A DNA stretch of 64,000 nt from Acidobacteriota bacterium (GTDB lineage Bacteria; Acidobacteriota; Terriglobia; Acidiferrales; UBA7541): assembly GCA_013289695.1 (NCBI GenBank), contig JABCZK010000007.1:101360-165359 (forward strand), given 5' to 3'. The notes under the pieces are model-generated. The model was not told the DNA's origin and searched no databases. It saw nothing but the letters and a program-made list of their open reading frames with translations. Positions within the stretch are counted from its first letter, which is position 1; every line of letters starts with the position of its first letter. Below, piece after piece: positions 9,672 to 18,285 of this stretch. Position numbers and translations under genes: made by a program.

Positions 9672-12482
9672 ATGAAAAAGATTGCTGCGCGTTGCTGCAA
9701 GACGTTTGCCCTTCTTGCGGGGATACTGCTCGCGCTCGCACCCAGCGTGGCCGCACAGGCTGCAGCGGACGCCTCCAAGCCCGATCGAGCCAAGAAAAAT
9801 CACTGGTCGCCGGAGGACGTGGTCTATCAGGAGGACGCTGGGCAGTTCCGGATTTCGCCGGACGGGCGATTTGCTGTGTGGGTGAAGGGGACGGCGGATA
9901 AAGAGAAGGATTTACGCGTCAGCAATCTTTACCTTTCGAATTTAAATGACAGCAAGGAAGTGCAGCTTACCCGCGGGACGGACGAAGTGTCGCAGCCGCG
10001 CTGGTCGCCTTCGGGAGAGACGATTGCTTACATGAGCACTCATGCGCTGCCGAAACCGAAACCAGACCTGGCGCCCACGCAATTGTGGCTGCTGAATGCC
10101 GCAGGCGGCGAGCCATGGGCGGTGACGGAATTCGAGCGCGGCATCCAGCAATTCGAGTGGCTGGACAACGACACCATTATTTTCAGTGCTGAAGAGGATC
10201 CCACGCTCTACGAGCGGCAAACGAAAGAGCGCAAGGACGATTCGAACGTGGTGGACGATACGGCGCACAGCGCGCCGGTGCGGCTATACAAATTTTTGGT
10301 GAAGGACAAGAAAGTCACGCGCCTGACGGACAACGACGATTGGATCGAGCGTTTTGAACTTTCGCGCGACAAGAAGAAAGCGGTCGCCGTGGCGCGGCGG
10401 GAATTGAGCTTCGCATGGGACCAGAAGATTCCGCCGGTTACCTACGTCGTGAACATCGCGACCGGCGAGCGGACACAAGTTTTCGCGAACGAGCGAATCC
10501 AGCCGGTTGAGATCGCCTGGGCGCGCGACAATTCCGGATTTTACGCAGTGGCACCCTATTCCGACGACCCGCGGTTTCTGGTGGCGACCGTCGAACGGGT
10601 TTATTTTTACGATCTGAGTGCGGGGAAATCCAGCGAAGTGAATCTGGACTGGGACCGCGGCTTCGCGCGATCGCTGGAGGCGACGAACGACGGGTTCATC
10701 GCTCTGCTCGCGGACGGCGTGTACACCAAACCGGTGCGTTTCACGCGACACGGCGGTACGTGGTCGCGCAAATCCATTTCCAGCGAGGATGAGAAACACT
10801 ATTTCAGTTTCGTGCTGGGCGAGGACGGCAAAACGCTGATTTACGAGCATTCCACCGCTAGCGTCCCGACGCAATTCTTTCGCGCGAAGCTGGACGGCAC
10901 GAAGATCAATTCGCCCCTGCAAATCACCAATTTAAATCCGGACTTCGCGAACAAGCCCATCGCGAAGACTGAGGTTTTACAGTGGAAGGGCGCGAACGAC
11001 GACAATGTGGAAGGAATCCTCTACTATCCGGGCAATTACAAAGCAGGCAAGGCCTATCCGCTGATTGTCGCGACCCATGGAGGACCTGCCGGCGCGGATC
11101 ACGACCAATGGTCCGAACGCTGGGCGTACGCGCCAAACCTGATGACGCAGAAGGGCGCATTTGTGCTGAAGACGAATTATCACGGTAGCACTGGCTACGG
11201 GCTAAAGTTTGTCGAGTCCATCTGCTGCGGAAAATATTACGAGCTGGAAATTCCGGATATCGAGCGCGGAGTGGACAACTTGGTCGCCAAAGGCCTGGTG
11301 GATCCCGAGCAGATCGGCGCGGCGGGGTGGTCCAACGGCTCGATTCTTTCGATTCAACTGACGGTGACCAATCCCGACCGCTATAAGGCGGCCGTGGTGG
11401 GAGCCGGAGACGTGGAATGGCTGAGCGATTGGGCCAACGTGGATTTCGGTGAATCGTTTGACCATTATTATTTTGGAAAATCGCCGCTGGAGGATCCGCA
11501 GCTTTACCTCGAGAAATCGCCGCTGTTCAAAATGGATAAGGTGAAGACGCCAACGCTGATTTTTTTCGGCACCATTGACCGGCAGGTTCCCACGGAAGAA
11601 GGCTGGACGCACTATCGCGCGCTCTATTCGATTGGCAAGGCTCCGGTGAAATTTATTCTCTTCCCCGGCGAAGCGCACGGGCCGCGGAAGTTGACGCACC
11701 AACTGCGCAAGGTGAATGAGGAAGCCTCGTGGTTCGATACGTATTTGTTCAAGGCCAAGCCGCCGGAAAATGAAGCGCTGAAGAAGGGTTCGCCGCTGGA
11801 AGTGGCTTTGCAGCGCGCGACGGTGCAGAAATCCGGAGCTTCGTACGGTTTGGCATTTCATCCGGCTGCGACGGCGGAAAATCCCGCGCCGGATGTGCTG
11901 ATCCCCGAAACGGTGAAACGCGGCGCGATCGAAATCGGGCGGTTTGAAATTACGCGGGTGCAGTTTGCGGCGTTCGATAAGGACTACAAGTTCGACGCGG
12001 GCACGGAAAATTATCCGGCGAACGGAATTACGCTCGAGCGGGCCCGCGCCTATTGCAATTGGTTGAGCGAGCTGACTGCGGAGACTTACCGGCTTCCGAA
12101 CGAGAGCGAAACCGGTGAATTCTACAAGGTGCGCGGCGGTGAGAATACCCTGGATTATTGGGCAGGCTACGCGCTGAATCCCGAAGACGCGCAAAAGCTC
12201 GAAGCCAAGATCAGGGAACTGCGGGGAGACGCGCCGCTGCTGCGTGAGGTGGGAAGTTTTGCGGCGGAGGGCGAGGAGGGCGAAGATTTGGTGTTTGATC
12301 TCGGCGGGAATGCGGCGGAGTGGGTGGTTGCTGCCGACGGCTCCGGCAAGACGCTGGGTGGCAGCGCTGATCGTCCTGCGGATGGCAAAGCGCCATATCG
12401 CGCCGCGGATGCGGCCTACACCGGATTTCGCGTGGTGCATATTGCTCCGCTGCCGAAGCCTGCGGCCCGGTCGCAGCAGTAA
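9672..12482 (+). CDS. Secreted S9-family prolyl oligopeptidase fused to a sulfatase-modifying-factor-like domain
   Basis: 936 residues. The ATG at 9672 is chosen for its GAGGAAGG site and because it opens a signal peptide (KTFALLAGILLALAPSVAAQA). Residues about 40-440 form a DPP4/acylaminoacyl-peptidase type beta-propeller (FRISPDGRFAVWV, RWSPSGETIAYMS). The alpha/beta hydrolase domain (about 450-700) carries nucleophile Ser554 in GWSNGS, Asp636 (GTIDRQVP) and His669 (GEAHGP), so the triad is complete. From about residue 750 to the end a second domain resembles the FGE-sulfatase/SUMF1 fold (IGRFEITRVQFAAF, ARAYCNWLSELT, YRLPNESE, GGNAAEWV, GFRVVHI). FGE catalytic cysteines are not evident, so that part is likely a binding module. 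Confidence 0.9.
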   Translation: MKKIAARCCKTFALLAGILLALAPSVAAQAAADASKPDRAKKNHWSPEDVVYQEDAGQFRISPDGRFAVWVKGTADKEKDLRVSNLYLSNLNDSKEVQLTRGTDEVSQPRWSPSGETIAYMSTHALPKPKPDLAPTQLWLLNAAGGEPWAVTEFERGIQQFEWLDNDTIIFSAEEDPTLYERQTKERKDDSNVVDDTAHSAPVRLYKFLVKDKKVTRLTDNDDWIERFELSRDKKKAVAVARRELSFAWDQKIPPVTYVVNIATGERTQVFANERIQPVEIAWARDNSGFYAVAPYSDDPRFLVATVERVYFYDLSAGKSSEVNLDWDRGFARSLEATNDGFIALLADGVYTKPVRFTRHGGTWSRKSISSEDEKHYFSFVLGEDGKTLIYEHSTASVPTQFFRAKLDGTKINSPLQITNLNPDFANKPIAKTEVLQWKGANDDNVEGILYYPGNYKAGKAYPLIVATHGGPAGADHDQWSERWAYAPNLMTQKGAFVLKTNYHGSTGYGLKFVESICCGKYYELEIPDIERGVDNLVAKGLVDPEQIGAAGWSNGSILSIQLTVTNPDRYKAAVVGAGDVEWLSDWANVDFGESFDHYYFGKSPLEDPQLYLEKSPLFKMDKVKTPTLIFFGTIDRQVPTEEGWTHYRALYSIGKAPVKFILFPGEAHGPRKLTHQLRKVNEEASWFDTYLFKAKPPENEALKKGSPLEVALQRATVQKSGASYGLAFHPAATAENPAPDVLIPETVKRGAIEIGRFEITRVQFAAFDKDYKFDAGTENYPANGITLERARAYCNWLSELTAETYRLPNESETGEFYKVRGGENTLDYWAGYALNPEDAQKLEAKIRELRGDAPLLREVGSFAAEGEEGEDLVFDLGGNAAEWVVAADGSGKTLGGSADRPADGKAPYRAADAAYTGFRVVHIAPLPKPAARSQQ

Positions 12483-12486
12483 CCTA

Positions 12487-12518
12487 CGCGGTTGCGCGCT
12501 CGAGCGCGCGCGAACCGC
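12487..12518. repeat. Strong inverted repeat after the S9 peptidase stop codon
   Basis: A perfect 16-bp palindrome (GCGCGCTCGAGCGCGC, 12494-12509) is extended by GCGGTT / AACCGC flanks with a short bulge. It begins 5 bases after the stop. There is no T run, so it may stabilise the mRNA 3' end or act as a protein site rather than as a classic terminator. Confidence 0.55.
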
Positions 12519-12571
12519 AGCCACCCAGATTGGCTCTTGCGGCGAATGGCGGGGCGATTTACGCTCGATGG

Positions 12572-13225
12572 ATGACCGAGCCGTTCAGCCCCACAGCACG
12601 CACCAAAGTTCAGCGCCTGCCTGACCGCGGCAAATATGATCGCGAAACCGTGTATCGGATTCTCGACGAAGGATTCGTCTGCCACGTTGGATTCGTGGTG
12701 GATAGCCAGCCATTTGTGATTCCCACGAATTATGCGCGCGTGGACGATACGCTGTACGTGCACGGCTCCTCGGCCAGCCGTATGTTGCGAACGCTCGCCG
12801 GCGGCGTCCAGGTGTGCGTCACGGTAACGCTCGTGGATGGATTGGTACTGGCGCGGTCGGCGTTCCATCATTCGGCGAATTACCGGTCGGTGGTGATGCT
12901 GGGCCGCGCGATGCCGGTGGAAGATAGCGGCGAAAAGAATCGCGTGCTGGAAGCGTTTACCAACCACATTGTGCGGGGGCGGTGGAATGACGTGCGGCCG
13001 CCGACGGAGGCGGAATTGAAAGCGACCTCGGTGCTGGCGCTGCCGCTGGAGGAAGTGTCGGCGAAGGTGCGCACCGGGCCGCCGAAAGATGATGAAGCGG
13101 ATTACGCGCTGCCGATCTGGGCAGGCGTAGTGCCTTTGCCGGTGGCGCCGGGTGCGCCGATTCCGGATCCTCGGTTGAATGCGGGCCTCGTCCCGCCGCA
13201 GAACGTGCTGAAGTATTCGCGATAG
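12572..13225 (+). CDS. Pyridoxamine 5'-phosphate oxidase-like flavin-nucleotide-binding protein
   Basis: FMN-binding split-barrel protein of the Pyridox_ox_2 type; members bind FMN, F420 or haem, and many have no known reaction. The 217-residue product shows KYDRETVYRILDEGFVCHVGFV at the N-terminus, PFVIPTNYARVDDTLYVHGS and VCVTVTLVDGLVLARSAFHHSANYRSVVMLGRA, which match the barrel and the flavin-binding strand. The ATG at 12572 fits the family N-terminus (MTEPFSPTARTKVQRLPDRG). It is followed after 4 bp by the secreted hydrolase gene, so the two may be co-transcribed, though no shared pathway is evident. Confidence 0.85.
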   Translation: MTEPFSPTARTKVQRLPDRGKYDRETVYRILDEGFVCHVGFVVDSQPFVIPTNYARVDDTLYVHGSSASRMLRTLAGGVQVCVTVTLVDGLVLARSAFHHSANYRSVVMLGRAMPVEDSGEKNRVLEAFTNHIVRGRWNDVRPPTEAELKATSVLALPLEEVSAKVRTGPPKDDEADYALPIWAGVVPLPVAPGAPIPDPRLNAGLVPPQNVLKYSR

Positions 13226-13229
13226 ATCG

Positions 13230-14156
13230 ATGCGAAAGCTGCAGGGATTGCGCTGCGGAATGTTCGCGCTGCTATTTTTTTCTTTTTGCTTCTGCATACA
13301 AGCGCAAAGAAGTGAACAGCAACAGTCGCACGAGGCGACGCCGGCAAAGGATTTCGCTGTTGCGGGATTCATCGCCGGTTCCTACCGCAGCTCGAGCGGC
13401 GAGGCGATGGTGTACCGCCTCTTCCTGCCGCCGGAGTACGACGCCGCAAAAAAATATCCGATTGTATTGTGGCTGCACGGAGCTGCGGGACGCGGCTCGG
13501 ATAATTTTTCGCAGCTTGTGGGCGGAAATGCCGCCGGCTCACGCTTTTGGACCACGCCGGAAAATCAGGCGAAGTATCACGCGTTCGTCCTCGCGCCGCA
13601 GGTGGACGCAACCAAAGGCTGGGCGCGCCCGCATGCCAACACGCCTCCGGTGGCGATTCGTTTGGCGCTGGAAATTCTCGATACGATCGAGAAACAGTAC
13701 AGCATTGATCGCGCGCGCGAGTACGTCGTTGGCCAATCCATGGGCGGTGAAGGCGTGTGGGCGGCGTTGTCGATCGCGCCGCAGCGATTTGCCGCAGCCA
13801 TTGCGCTCTGCGGGTACGGCGATGCCTACATGATTCCGCGCGTGGCGAAAGTTCCGGTGTGGATATTTCAAGGCGAAGAAGATCCGCTCGTGCCGGTCAG
13901 GCGCGCGCGGGAGTGGGTGGCGGAATTGCGCAAAGCTGGCGGAGCGCCAAAGTACACGGAGTACTCCAGCATTGGTCACAACGTGTGGGACGTGGCGTTT
14001 GGCGAACCGGGGTTGGCGGAGTGGCTGTTTTCGCACGGGAACGCCGCGGCAGAGAGGGCGGGTCTTAGACCCGCCCCTACGGGGTCACACCATGAAATCA
14101 GACCGTGGACGTGGTTGGGCATCACTACAAACGCAGCCAATTCCAAACGCGCATAG
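13230..14156 (+). CDS. Secreted alpha/beta hydrolase (dienelactone hydrolase/polyhydroxybutyrate depolymerase-like), altered C-terminus
   Basis: A 308-residue product with a signal peptide (GMFALLFFSFCFCIQAQ, N-terminal 27 residues), a VYRLFLPPEYDAAKKYPIVLWLHGAAGRG oxyanion segment, nucleophile in GQSMGGEG, a probable acid in GEEDPLVP and a His in SIGHNVWD, so a complete triad. The natural C-terminus probably lies near GLAEWLFSHGN (about codon 272). After that the frame runs through a REP-like palindrome (codons for RAGLRPAPTGS) and 80 bases of antisense RAYT sequence before a stop, adding about 35 non-homologous residues. This suggests that the insertion replaced the original stop codon. The substrate is unknown. 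Confidence 0.85.
   Translation: MRKLQGLRCGMFALLFFSFCFCIQAQRSEQQQSHEATPAKDFAVAGFIAGSYRSSSGEAMVYRLFLPPEYDAAKKYPIVLWLHGAAGRGSDNFSQLVGGNAAGSRFWTTPENQAKYHAFVLAPQVDATKGWARPHANTPPVAIRLALEILDTIEKQYSIDRAREYVVGQSMGGEGVWAALSIAPQRFAAAIALCGYGDAYMIPRVAKVPVWIFQGEEDPLVPVRRAREWVAELRKAGGAPKYTEYSSIGHNVWDVAFGEPGLAEWLFSHGNAAAERAGLRPAPTGSHHEIRPWTWLGITTNAANSKRA
14056..14076. repeat. REP-like palindrome at the hydrolase/RAYT junction
   Basis: Ten-base arms (GGGCGGGTCT / AGACCCGCCC) with a single-base centre form a nearly perfect 21-bp palindrome. It abuts a RAYT remnant, the transposase class that mobilises REP sequences, and lies exactly where the hydrolase frame loses homology to its family. Confidence 0.65.
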
Positions 14157-14356
14157 TGATAAGCAAGTTCGAACCAACATTCCAAGACAATGCAGCCCAT
14201 CGCGCTGCGCCGCAGCGTCCCTTCACAAACGACGCCGAGAGACGTCTTCCGTTCGCTGGTGCAGATTGTGAGGAAATATACCGCTGCAGTCGAGTCATCG
14301 AAGCTCTTCCGGCGCAGACTGCTGCGCCGGGGAAGCAGAGGTGGGGAAGGACACAT
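14080..14356 (-). pseudogene. Remnant of a REP-associated tyrosine transposase (RAYT, Y1_Tnp/IS200-like)
   Basis: The minus-strand frame from 14356 encodes RRKSFDDSTAAVYFLTICTSE near the start and VVMPNHVHGLI near residue 80. The latter contains the HUH metal-binding motif (HVH) of Y1 transposases. Only about 90 of the usual 170-200 residues are left; the frame then passes into the REP-like palindrome and the antisense of the hydrolase, so the catalytic Tyr region is missing. It cannot be active. Confidence 0.75.
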
Positions 14357-14397
14357 CGGAACGTCCTAAGCCGTAATCTAGACGAGTCGCGTGTTTA

Positions 14398-14434
14398 AAT
14401 CAAAAAAACAGCCCCGGATTGCGCCGGGGCTGTT
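14398..14434 (-). terminator. Rho-independent terminator of the radical SAM gene
   Basis: Minus strand: perfect 11-bp arms (AACAGCCCCGG / CCGGGGCTGTT) with a 6-base loop, followed by an uninterrupted T run (positions 14408-14402). It lies 31 bp after the stop codon of the gene ending at 14465. Confidence 0.92.
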
Positions 14435-14464
14435 GGCCTTGCTTACCCTGCGGAGATTGTTGAG

Positions 14465-16651
14465 TTAGTCGCCGGCTACTGCGGCTTCTGCTTCGGGCTT
14501 TTCGACCTTGGCTGTGCCGTGGCCGTTCGCGTGGCCATTGCCGTTTGCCGGAGCAATCTGCACTGGCTTTACCGTTACGCCGGGAACCGCGCTGAGGATC
14601 TGTTGCATCGAGCCGATTTGAACGACGGGCTCTGTGGACTTCTTCAGAACGAGTTCTTCGTAAATGCGGCGGACTTTGGCAGCCTCTTCGAACGCTTTCT
14701 TGCGGCGAATGCGGTCTTCTTCGGCCGCAGTCACCGGAATATCATGTTCCAGGTGGCGAACGCGCGACGCGTCTTCGGCATCAATGCGGAGCGAGTGCTC
14801 GTAACTCTGCAGATTGACATTCTTGCCCTTAGCGAAGACGTCGTGCTTGCCGTGTTCCTTGTACCACTGGGCGACGGTGGCGTTCTTGTGCATGTTCTCG
14901 ATGATTTTGCGCCAGCCCACGCCGGTGTTGTACGCGCAGAAGGAAATTTCACCCTGCTGCGTGGCGTAGGGAATGATGCACATTTCGGTGCGGCGGAAAT
15001 CGTAGTTGAAAAGATCCTGGAACCACATGCCGGCGATGAAGAGGAAGTTCCAAGGATCTTCCTTACGGCGCTTCATGGCGTCTTCGAAGGTGCGGTCGCC
15101 GGAAACCTTACCGTACTTCTTGTCCGCGTTTCCGGAGAGCGCGTACGTCTTATCGAATTTCTTCCAAAGATCCTTCAGCCGCAAACTGGGCGGCCCCTGG
15201 AAGGGACTGTAATTCTTCAAGACGGCCATCGCCATCATAAAGTTGGAGAAGGTCTTGCCGCGGGCCGCATCGGTAATTGCCGCGACGTCCTTCGTCAGCT
15301 GTTGTGCGTTCAGGAAGCGCGGAACCGGCGCCCACTCTTTGGTTTCCTTGTTGATCATCAACGCCGTGCCGACGCCGCAGTTCGGATGGCAGCCGCAGGA
15401 GAGCGAACCCCACTGCGAGTCGGGGCCGTGTACCAGATCCGAAAAGCCCGCGAAGGTGCTGATGAAGGAAATCGGGAACCAGTCGCGCGTGGGCTCGACT
15501 TTGCCGACTTGTGTGCTGACGTCCTTTGCCAAGTGCGAAAGCGTGTAACGCTGGCGGATGCGGCGTTCCGGAGTGATTTCCTCGTCGCGTCCGGTAAAGG
15601 AAACAGGCTGGAAGGACACGAAAGAGATTTTCTTGGGGTTTTCCATCGCGAACTTGACGATCGGGCCCACCTGATCGTTGTTCACGTTGTTGACGATGGT
15701 GGTGACCAGCACGATTTCAATGCCGGCTTCGTGCATGTTTTCGATGGCGCGAAGTTTCACGTCGAAGAGGTTACCCACCTGGCGGTGGCTGTTGGCGTCG
15801 TTGCCGATGCCGTCGAACTGCAGGTAAGCGTAGCGCATGCCTGCTTCGAAAGCTGCCTTGCAGAATTCCTTGCTCTTTGCGAACTCGATGCCGTTGGTCG
15901 CGGCCTGCACGCTGTTGTAGCCGACTTTGCGCGCGTAACGCACCGCGTCAATAAACCGCGGGTGCATGGTCGGTTCGCCACCGGAGAACTGCACCGACAT
16001 CTGACGGCGGGGCTTGATCTTGGTGGCGTTCTCGAGAATTTCCTGAATTTCTTCCCAGCTTAGCTCGTGAACATAGCCGACCTGGTTCGCGTCCATGAAG
16101 CAGGGGTCGCACATCATGTTGCAGCGGTTGGTTAGGTCCACGGTAAGAACCGAACCTCGGCCGTGGCGAACCGTGCTGGAACCGTGGCGATGCAGGCCTT
16201 CGTCGTTGTGCGCCGGAATATCGCGGCCGGGGAAATTCTTTTCGATCCATTCCAGGAACTTGGCATCCACAGCCATCAAGTCTTCAAACTTGCCGTGAAT
16301 GGCGCATTCTTTCACCATCCAGACCTGGCCGTCGCGCTCAATAATTTGCGCTTTGATTTCGCCTACTTTTTCATGAACCAGATCGGTCCAGTCTTTTTTA
16401 CCGTTGATGATTAGATCGCGCGCTTCGCGCACACAATCGGGACACAGTGAATCCGTGGTACGCGGCCAGCCGAGCGTCGGCTTGGACTTTTCCCAGGACT
16501 TCAGCAACGGCTTATCAGACCACTTCGGTGTGAACGAAGGGTTCGGATTAAATTTATTGAAGTACTGAATCGTGTTGAATGTGGCGCCGGCAGTCTTGCA
16601 CAGCGCCCAATCGAACGATTTCCAAAGTTTTGTGCTTATCGCGTTCGGCAT
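14465..16651 (-). CDS. Tes/Mss-like radical SAM protein (candidate membrane-spanning lipid synthase)
   Basis: 728 residues. The radical SAM cluster motif CNMMCDPC (Cys177, 181, 184) is followed by GGEP at 224-227. An N-terminal Cys set (C70, C73, C116 in LCPDC and ECAIHGKF) and a C-terminal set (C419, C421, C425 in CGCHPNC; C558 and C572 in CIIPYATQQGEISFC) imply extra iron sites. This layout matches my memory of archaeal tetraether synthase Tes (MJ0619 type) and its bacterial Mss relatives, which join the ends of two lipid chains. Acidobacteriota make iso-diabolic acid, a membrane-spanning lipid, so this role is a sensible inference, not proven. The last 40 residues are a low-complexity Asn/Gly/His tail. 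The start has an AAAGGTGG site, and a strong terminator follows; it is transcribed alone. Confidence 0.85.
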   Translation of the reverse strand: MPNAISTKLWKSFDWALCKTAGATFNTIQYFNKFNPNPSFTPKWSDKPLLKSWEKSKPTLGWPRTTDSLCPDCVREARDLIINGKKDWTDLVHEKVGEIKAQIIERDGQVWMVKECAIHGKFEDLMAVDAKFLEWIEKNFPGRDIPAHNDEGLHRHGSSTVRHGRGSVLTVDLTNRCNMMCDPCFMDANQVGYVHELSWEEIQEILENATKIKPRRQMSVQFSGGEPTMHPRFIDAVRYARKVGYNSVQAATNGIEFAKSKEFCKAAFEAGMRYAYLQFDGIGNDANSHRQVGNLFDVKLRAIENMHEAGIEIVLVTTIVNNVNNDQVGPIVKFAMENPKKISFVSFQPVSFTGRDEEITPERRIRQRYTLSHLAKDVSTQVGKVEPTRDWFPISFISTFAGFSDLVHGPDSQWGSLSCGCHPNCGVGTALMINKETKEWAPVPRFLNAQQLTKDVAAITDAARGKTFSNFMMAMAVLKNYSPFQGPPSLRLKDLWKKFDKTYALSGNADKKYGKVSGDRTFEDAMKRRKEDPWNFLFIAGMWFQDLFNYDFRRTEMCIIPYATQQGEISFCAYNTGVGWRKIIENMHKNATVAQWYKEHGKHDVFAKGKNVNLQSYEHSLRIDAEDASRVRHLEHDIPVTAAEEDRIRRKKAFEEAAKVRRIYEELVLKKSTEPVVQIGSMQQILSAVPGVTVKPVQIAPANGNGHANGHGTAKVEKPEAEAAVAGD

Positions 16652-16732
16652 AATTCCACCTTTCCCTTTCGAACGACCTTCTAAAATATCGCTTGAATCC
16701 CCCGAGGCCTGACCCCTACGGATGAGCTACAT

Positions 16733-16748
16733 CCGTAACCAGTTACGG
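16733..16748. promoter_or_regulatory. Dyad upstream of the radical SAM gene
   Basis: CCGTAAC and GTTACGG are perfect 7-bp arms separated by two bases, 82 bp upstream of the radical SAM start. It could be an operator for a dimeric regulator. No regulator gene is adjacent and no clear -35/-10 pair was found between it and the start codon. Confidence 0.35.
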
Positions 16749-16883
16749 TACCAAAGTTTGCACGGTTTCAAACTGGGCGTCTAGGAGGGTGCGTCTAAAG
16801 GTGCAATTCGGGGGTTGAACGGCACCCAGGCGCAGCCAATGGAGAGGCCCAAGTACCAGCCGGACTATGTTTTAGCCCTGTTT

Positions 16884-18116
16884 TCAGTCCAAGTTGAGGG
16901 GCGTGCGCAAGACGCCGATCGCGAAATGCGCCAGATGGGGAGCATCGTCGTCGAGCTGGATCCAGCGGACCACGCAGTGGTCCTTCAGATACTGCGAGAC
17001 TTTCGCTTCGCCGATGCCCAAATGCTCGGCGAGTTTCGTTTTCAGGCCGCTGTCGAAGGACGGACGTCCGCCGCGAACAGGTTTGGTGGTGCTGCGTCCG
17101 CTGCCGCGGGCGAGATTTCCCAGGCCGACGCGCAGCGTCTGGCAAGCCTCGATGTAGTACGAAGTAATCTGGTCAGAATCCGAAAGCAGGAATACGCCCG
17201 GCCCGGCAGGAGCCGAATCCGATTCGTCCAGGCGATGCAGCGGGCTGGAAACCAAGCGGCGCAACATGGATTCCAATTTGGACATGCGCGAGGCCAGGGC
17301 TGGATCGCCGGCGCGGCCGTGCGCGGTGCGCTCCGAAGGGAGCATCGGAGCGGCTTGCTCGGCGGGCGGCGTGTATTCCAGTTCTTGCGGCGCAGTGGCT
17401 GCCGCAACCGGGACGCGTTCATAGGTTTCGGTGTGCGGGGTCGGGCGCGAAGGCTGAAATCGTGGCGCCGGCACGCGCGCCTGTGGCGCAGCGGACGACG
17501 GTGGCAGCAGAGCGGCGCTAGACTCCGCGTATGCTTGCGAAGGCAAGCCGGCGGCGGCGGGAGCGCCTTTGCGACGGCGGCCTCGGCCACCACGGCGCCC
17601 GCGGCGGCGCTTTTTCTTGCCGGACGGGTCGGTATCGGCCGCTCCGGCGCCGCTGGGAGGCGTGGCATCGGAAAGATGCACGACCTCTACTTCGATCGCG
17701 TCGCCGGTGTAATCCACGCCGTCTTCTGGAATCTCGCCAAGGGCCAGGCGCGGTTGCGTCCCTTCCGAATCGCTTGGGCTGCTGTACTCGTGGCTCGGCT
17801 CAATTTCCGTGCTGCTTGTTGCCGCAAACACAGGCTCAGGACTGGGTTTAGCACCCGCCACCGGAATCGGCGCGCCCAATCGCGCTAGAGCTTCCTCGGC
17901 TTTCTTCTTCCAATCAGCGCGGCGGAATCGTTCCGCTGCAATTGTGTACCACTTCACGGCGTCCTCATTTCGTTCGGCTTTTTCTGCGACGGCTCCCAGC
18001 TCCCAGGCCACCATCGCGTCGTGTGTGCGCTGGTACAGCTCGGTAAGTTTCGTCTGTGCGTCGGCGCTGTTCTTCGCCTTGCGAATACGCGCCTGGATTT
18101 GCCGCCAATCTGCCAT
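16884..18116 (-). CDS. Hypothetical protein with N-terminal TPR-like helices and a basic linker
   Basis: No family recognised. The 410-residue product begins at the ATG at 18116 (MADWRQIQARIRKAKN). Its first 80 residues are helical and TPR-like (TKLTELYQRTHDAMVAWELGAVAEKAERNEDAVKWYTIAAERF). A long Pro/Ala/Ser-rich linker contains a strongly basic run (KKKRRRGRRGGRGRRRK, about residues 165-182) that could bind nucleic acid. The C-terminal 130 residues are ordered, with SKLESMLRRLVSSPLHRLDE and a helical KTKLAEHLGIGEAKVSQYLKDH segment resembling a helix-turn-helix. It may be a DNA- or RNA-associated factor, but this is only inference. It stands alone between the radical SAM gene and the carbonic anhydrase gene. 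Confidence 0.75.
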   Translation of the reverse strand: MADWRQIQARIRKAKNSADAQTKLTELYQRTHDAMVAWELGAVAEKAERNEDAVKWYTIAAERFRRADWKKKAEEALARLGAPIPVAGAKPSPEPVFAATSSTEIEPSHEYSSPSDSEGTQPRLALGEIPEDGVDYTGDAIEVEVVHLSDATPPSGAGAADTDPSGKKKRRRGRRGGRGRRRKGAPAAAGLPSQAYAESSAALLPPSSAAPQARVPAPRFQPSRPTPHTETYERVPVAAATAPQELEYTPPAEQAAPMLPSERTAHGRAGDPALASRMSKLESMLRRLVSSPLHRLDESDSAPAGPGVFLLSDSDQITSYYIEACQTLRVGLGNLARGSGRSTTKPVRGGRPSFDSGLKTKLAEHLGIGEAKVSQYLKDHCVVRWIQLDDDAPHLAHFAIGVLRTPLNLD

Positions 18117-18285
18117 GGCCGCATTGTAGCAGCCGATTCGGGGATAGGCTAATGAAAGCGATGCCCGGTCGTGGTTCAGGTTCGGATGAATGCGTTTAGC
18201 AGGCACGGCGTTGGCGCAGGCGCGGCTACAGCAAACAATTGCTGTTCAATCTGTGGCAACGCCTCGTTGTTGCGTTGCGGTTGAG

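Noticed and set aside
11202..12524. 440-codon minus-strand frame
   Set aside because: Shadow of the S9 peptidase with its complete catalytic triad.
16815..17888. Long plus-strand open frame opposite the hypothetical gene at 16884-18116
   Set aside because: It is a GC-rich antisense frame of a gene with better start and domain-like order; no family features.
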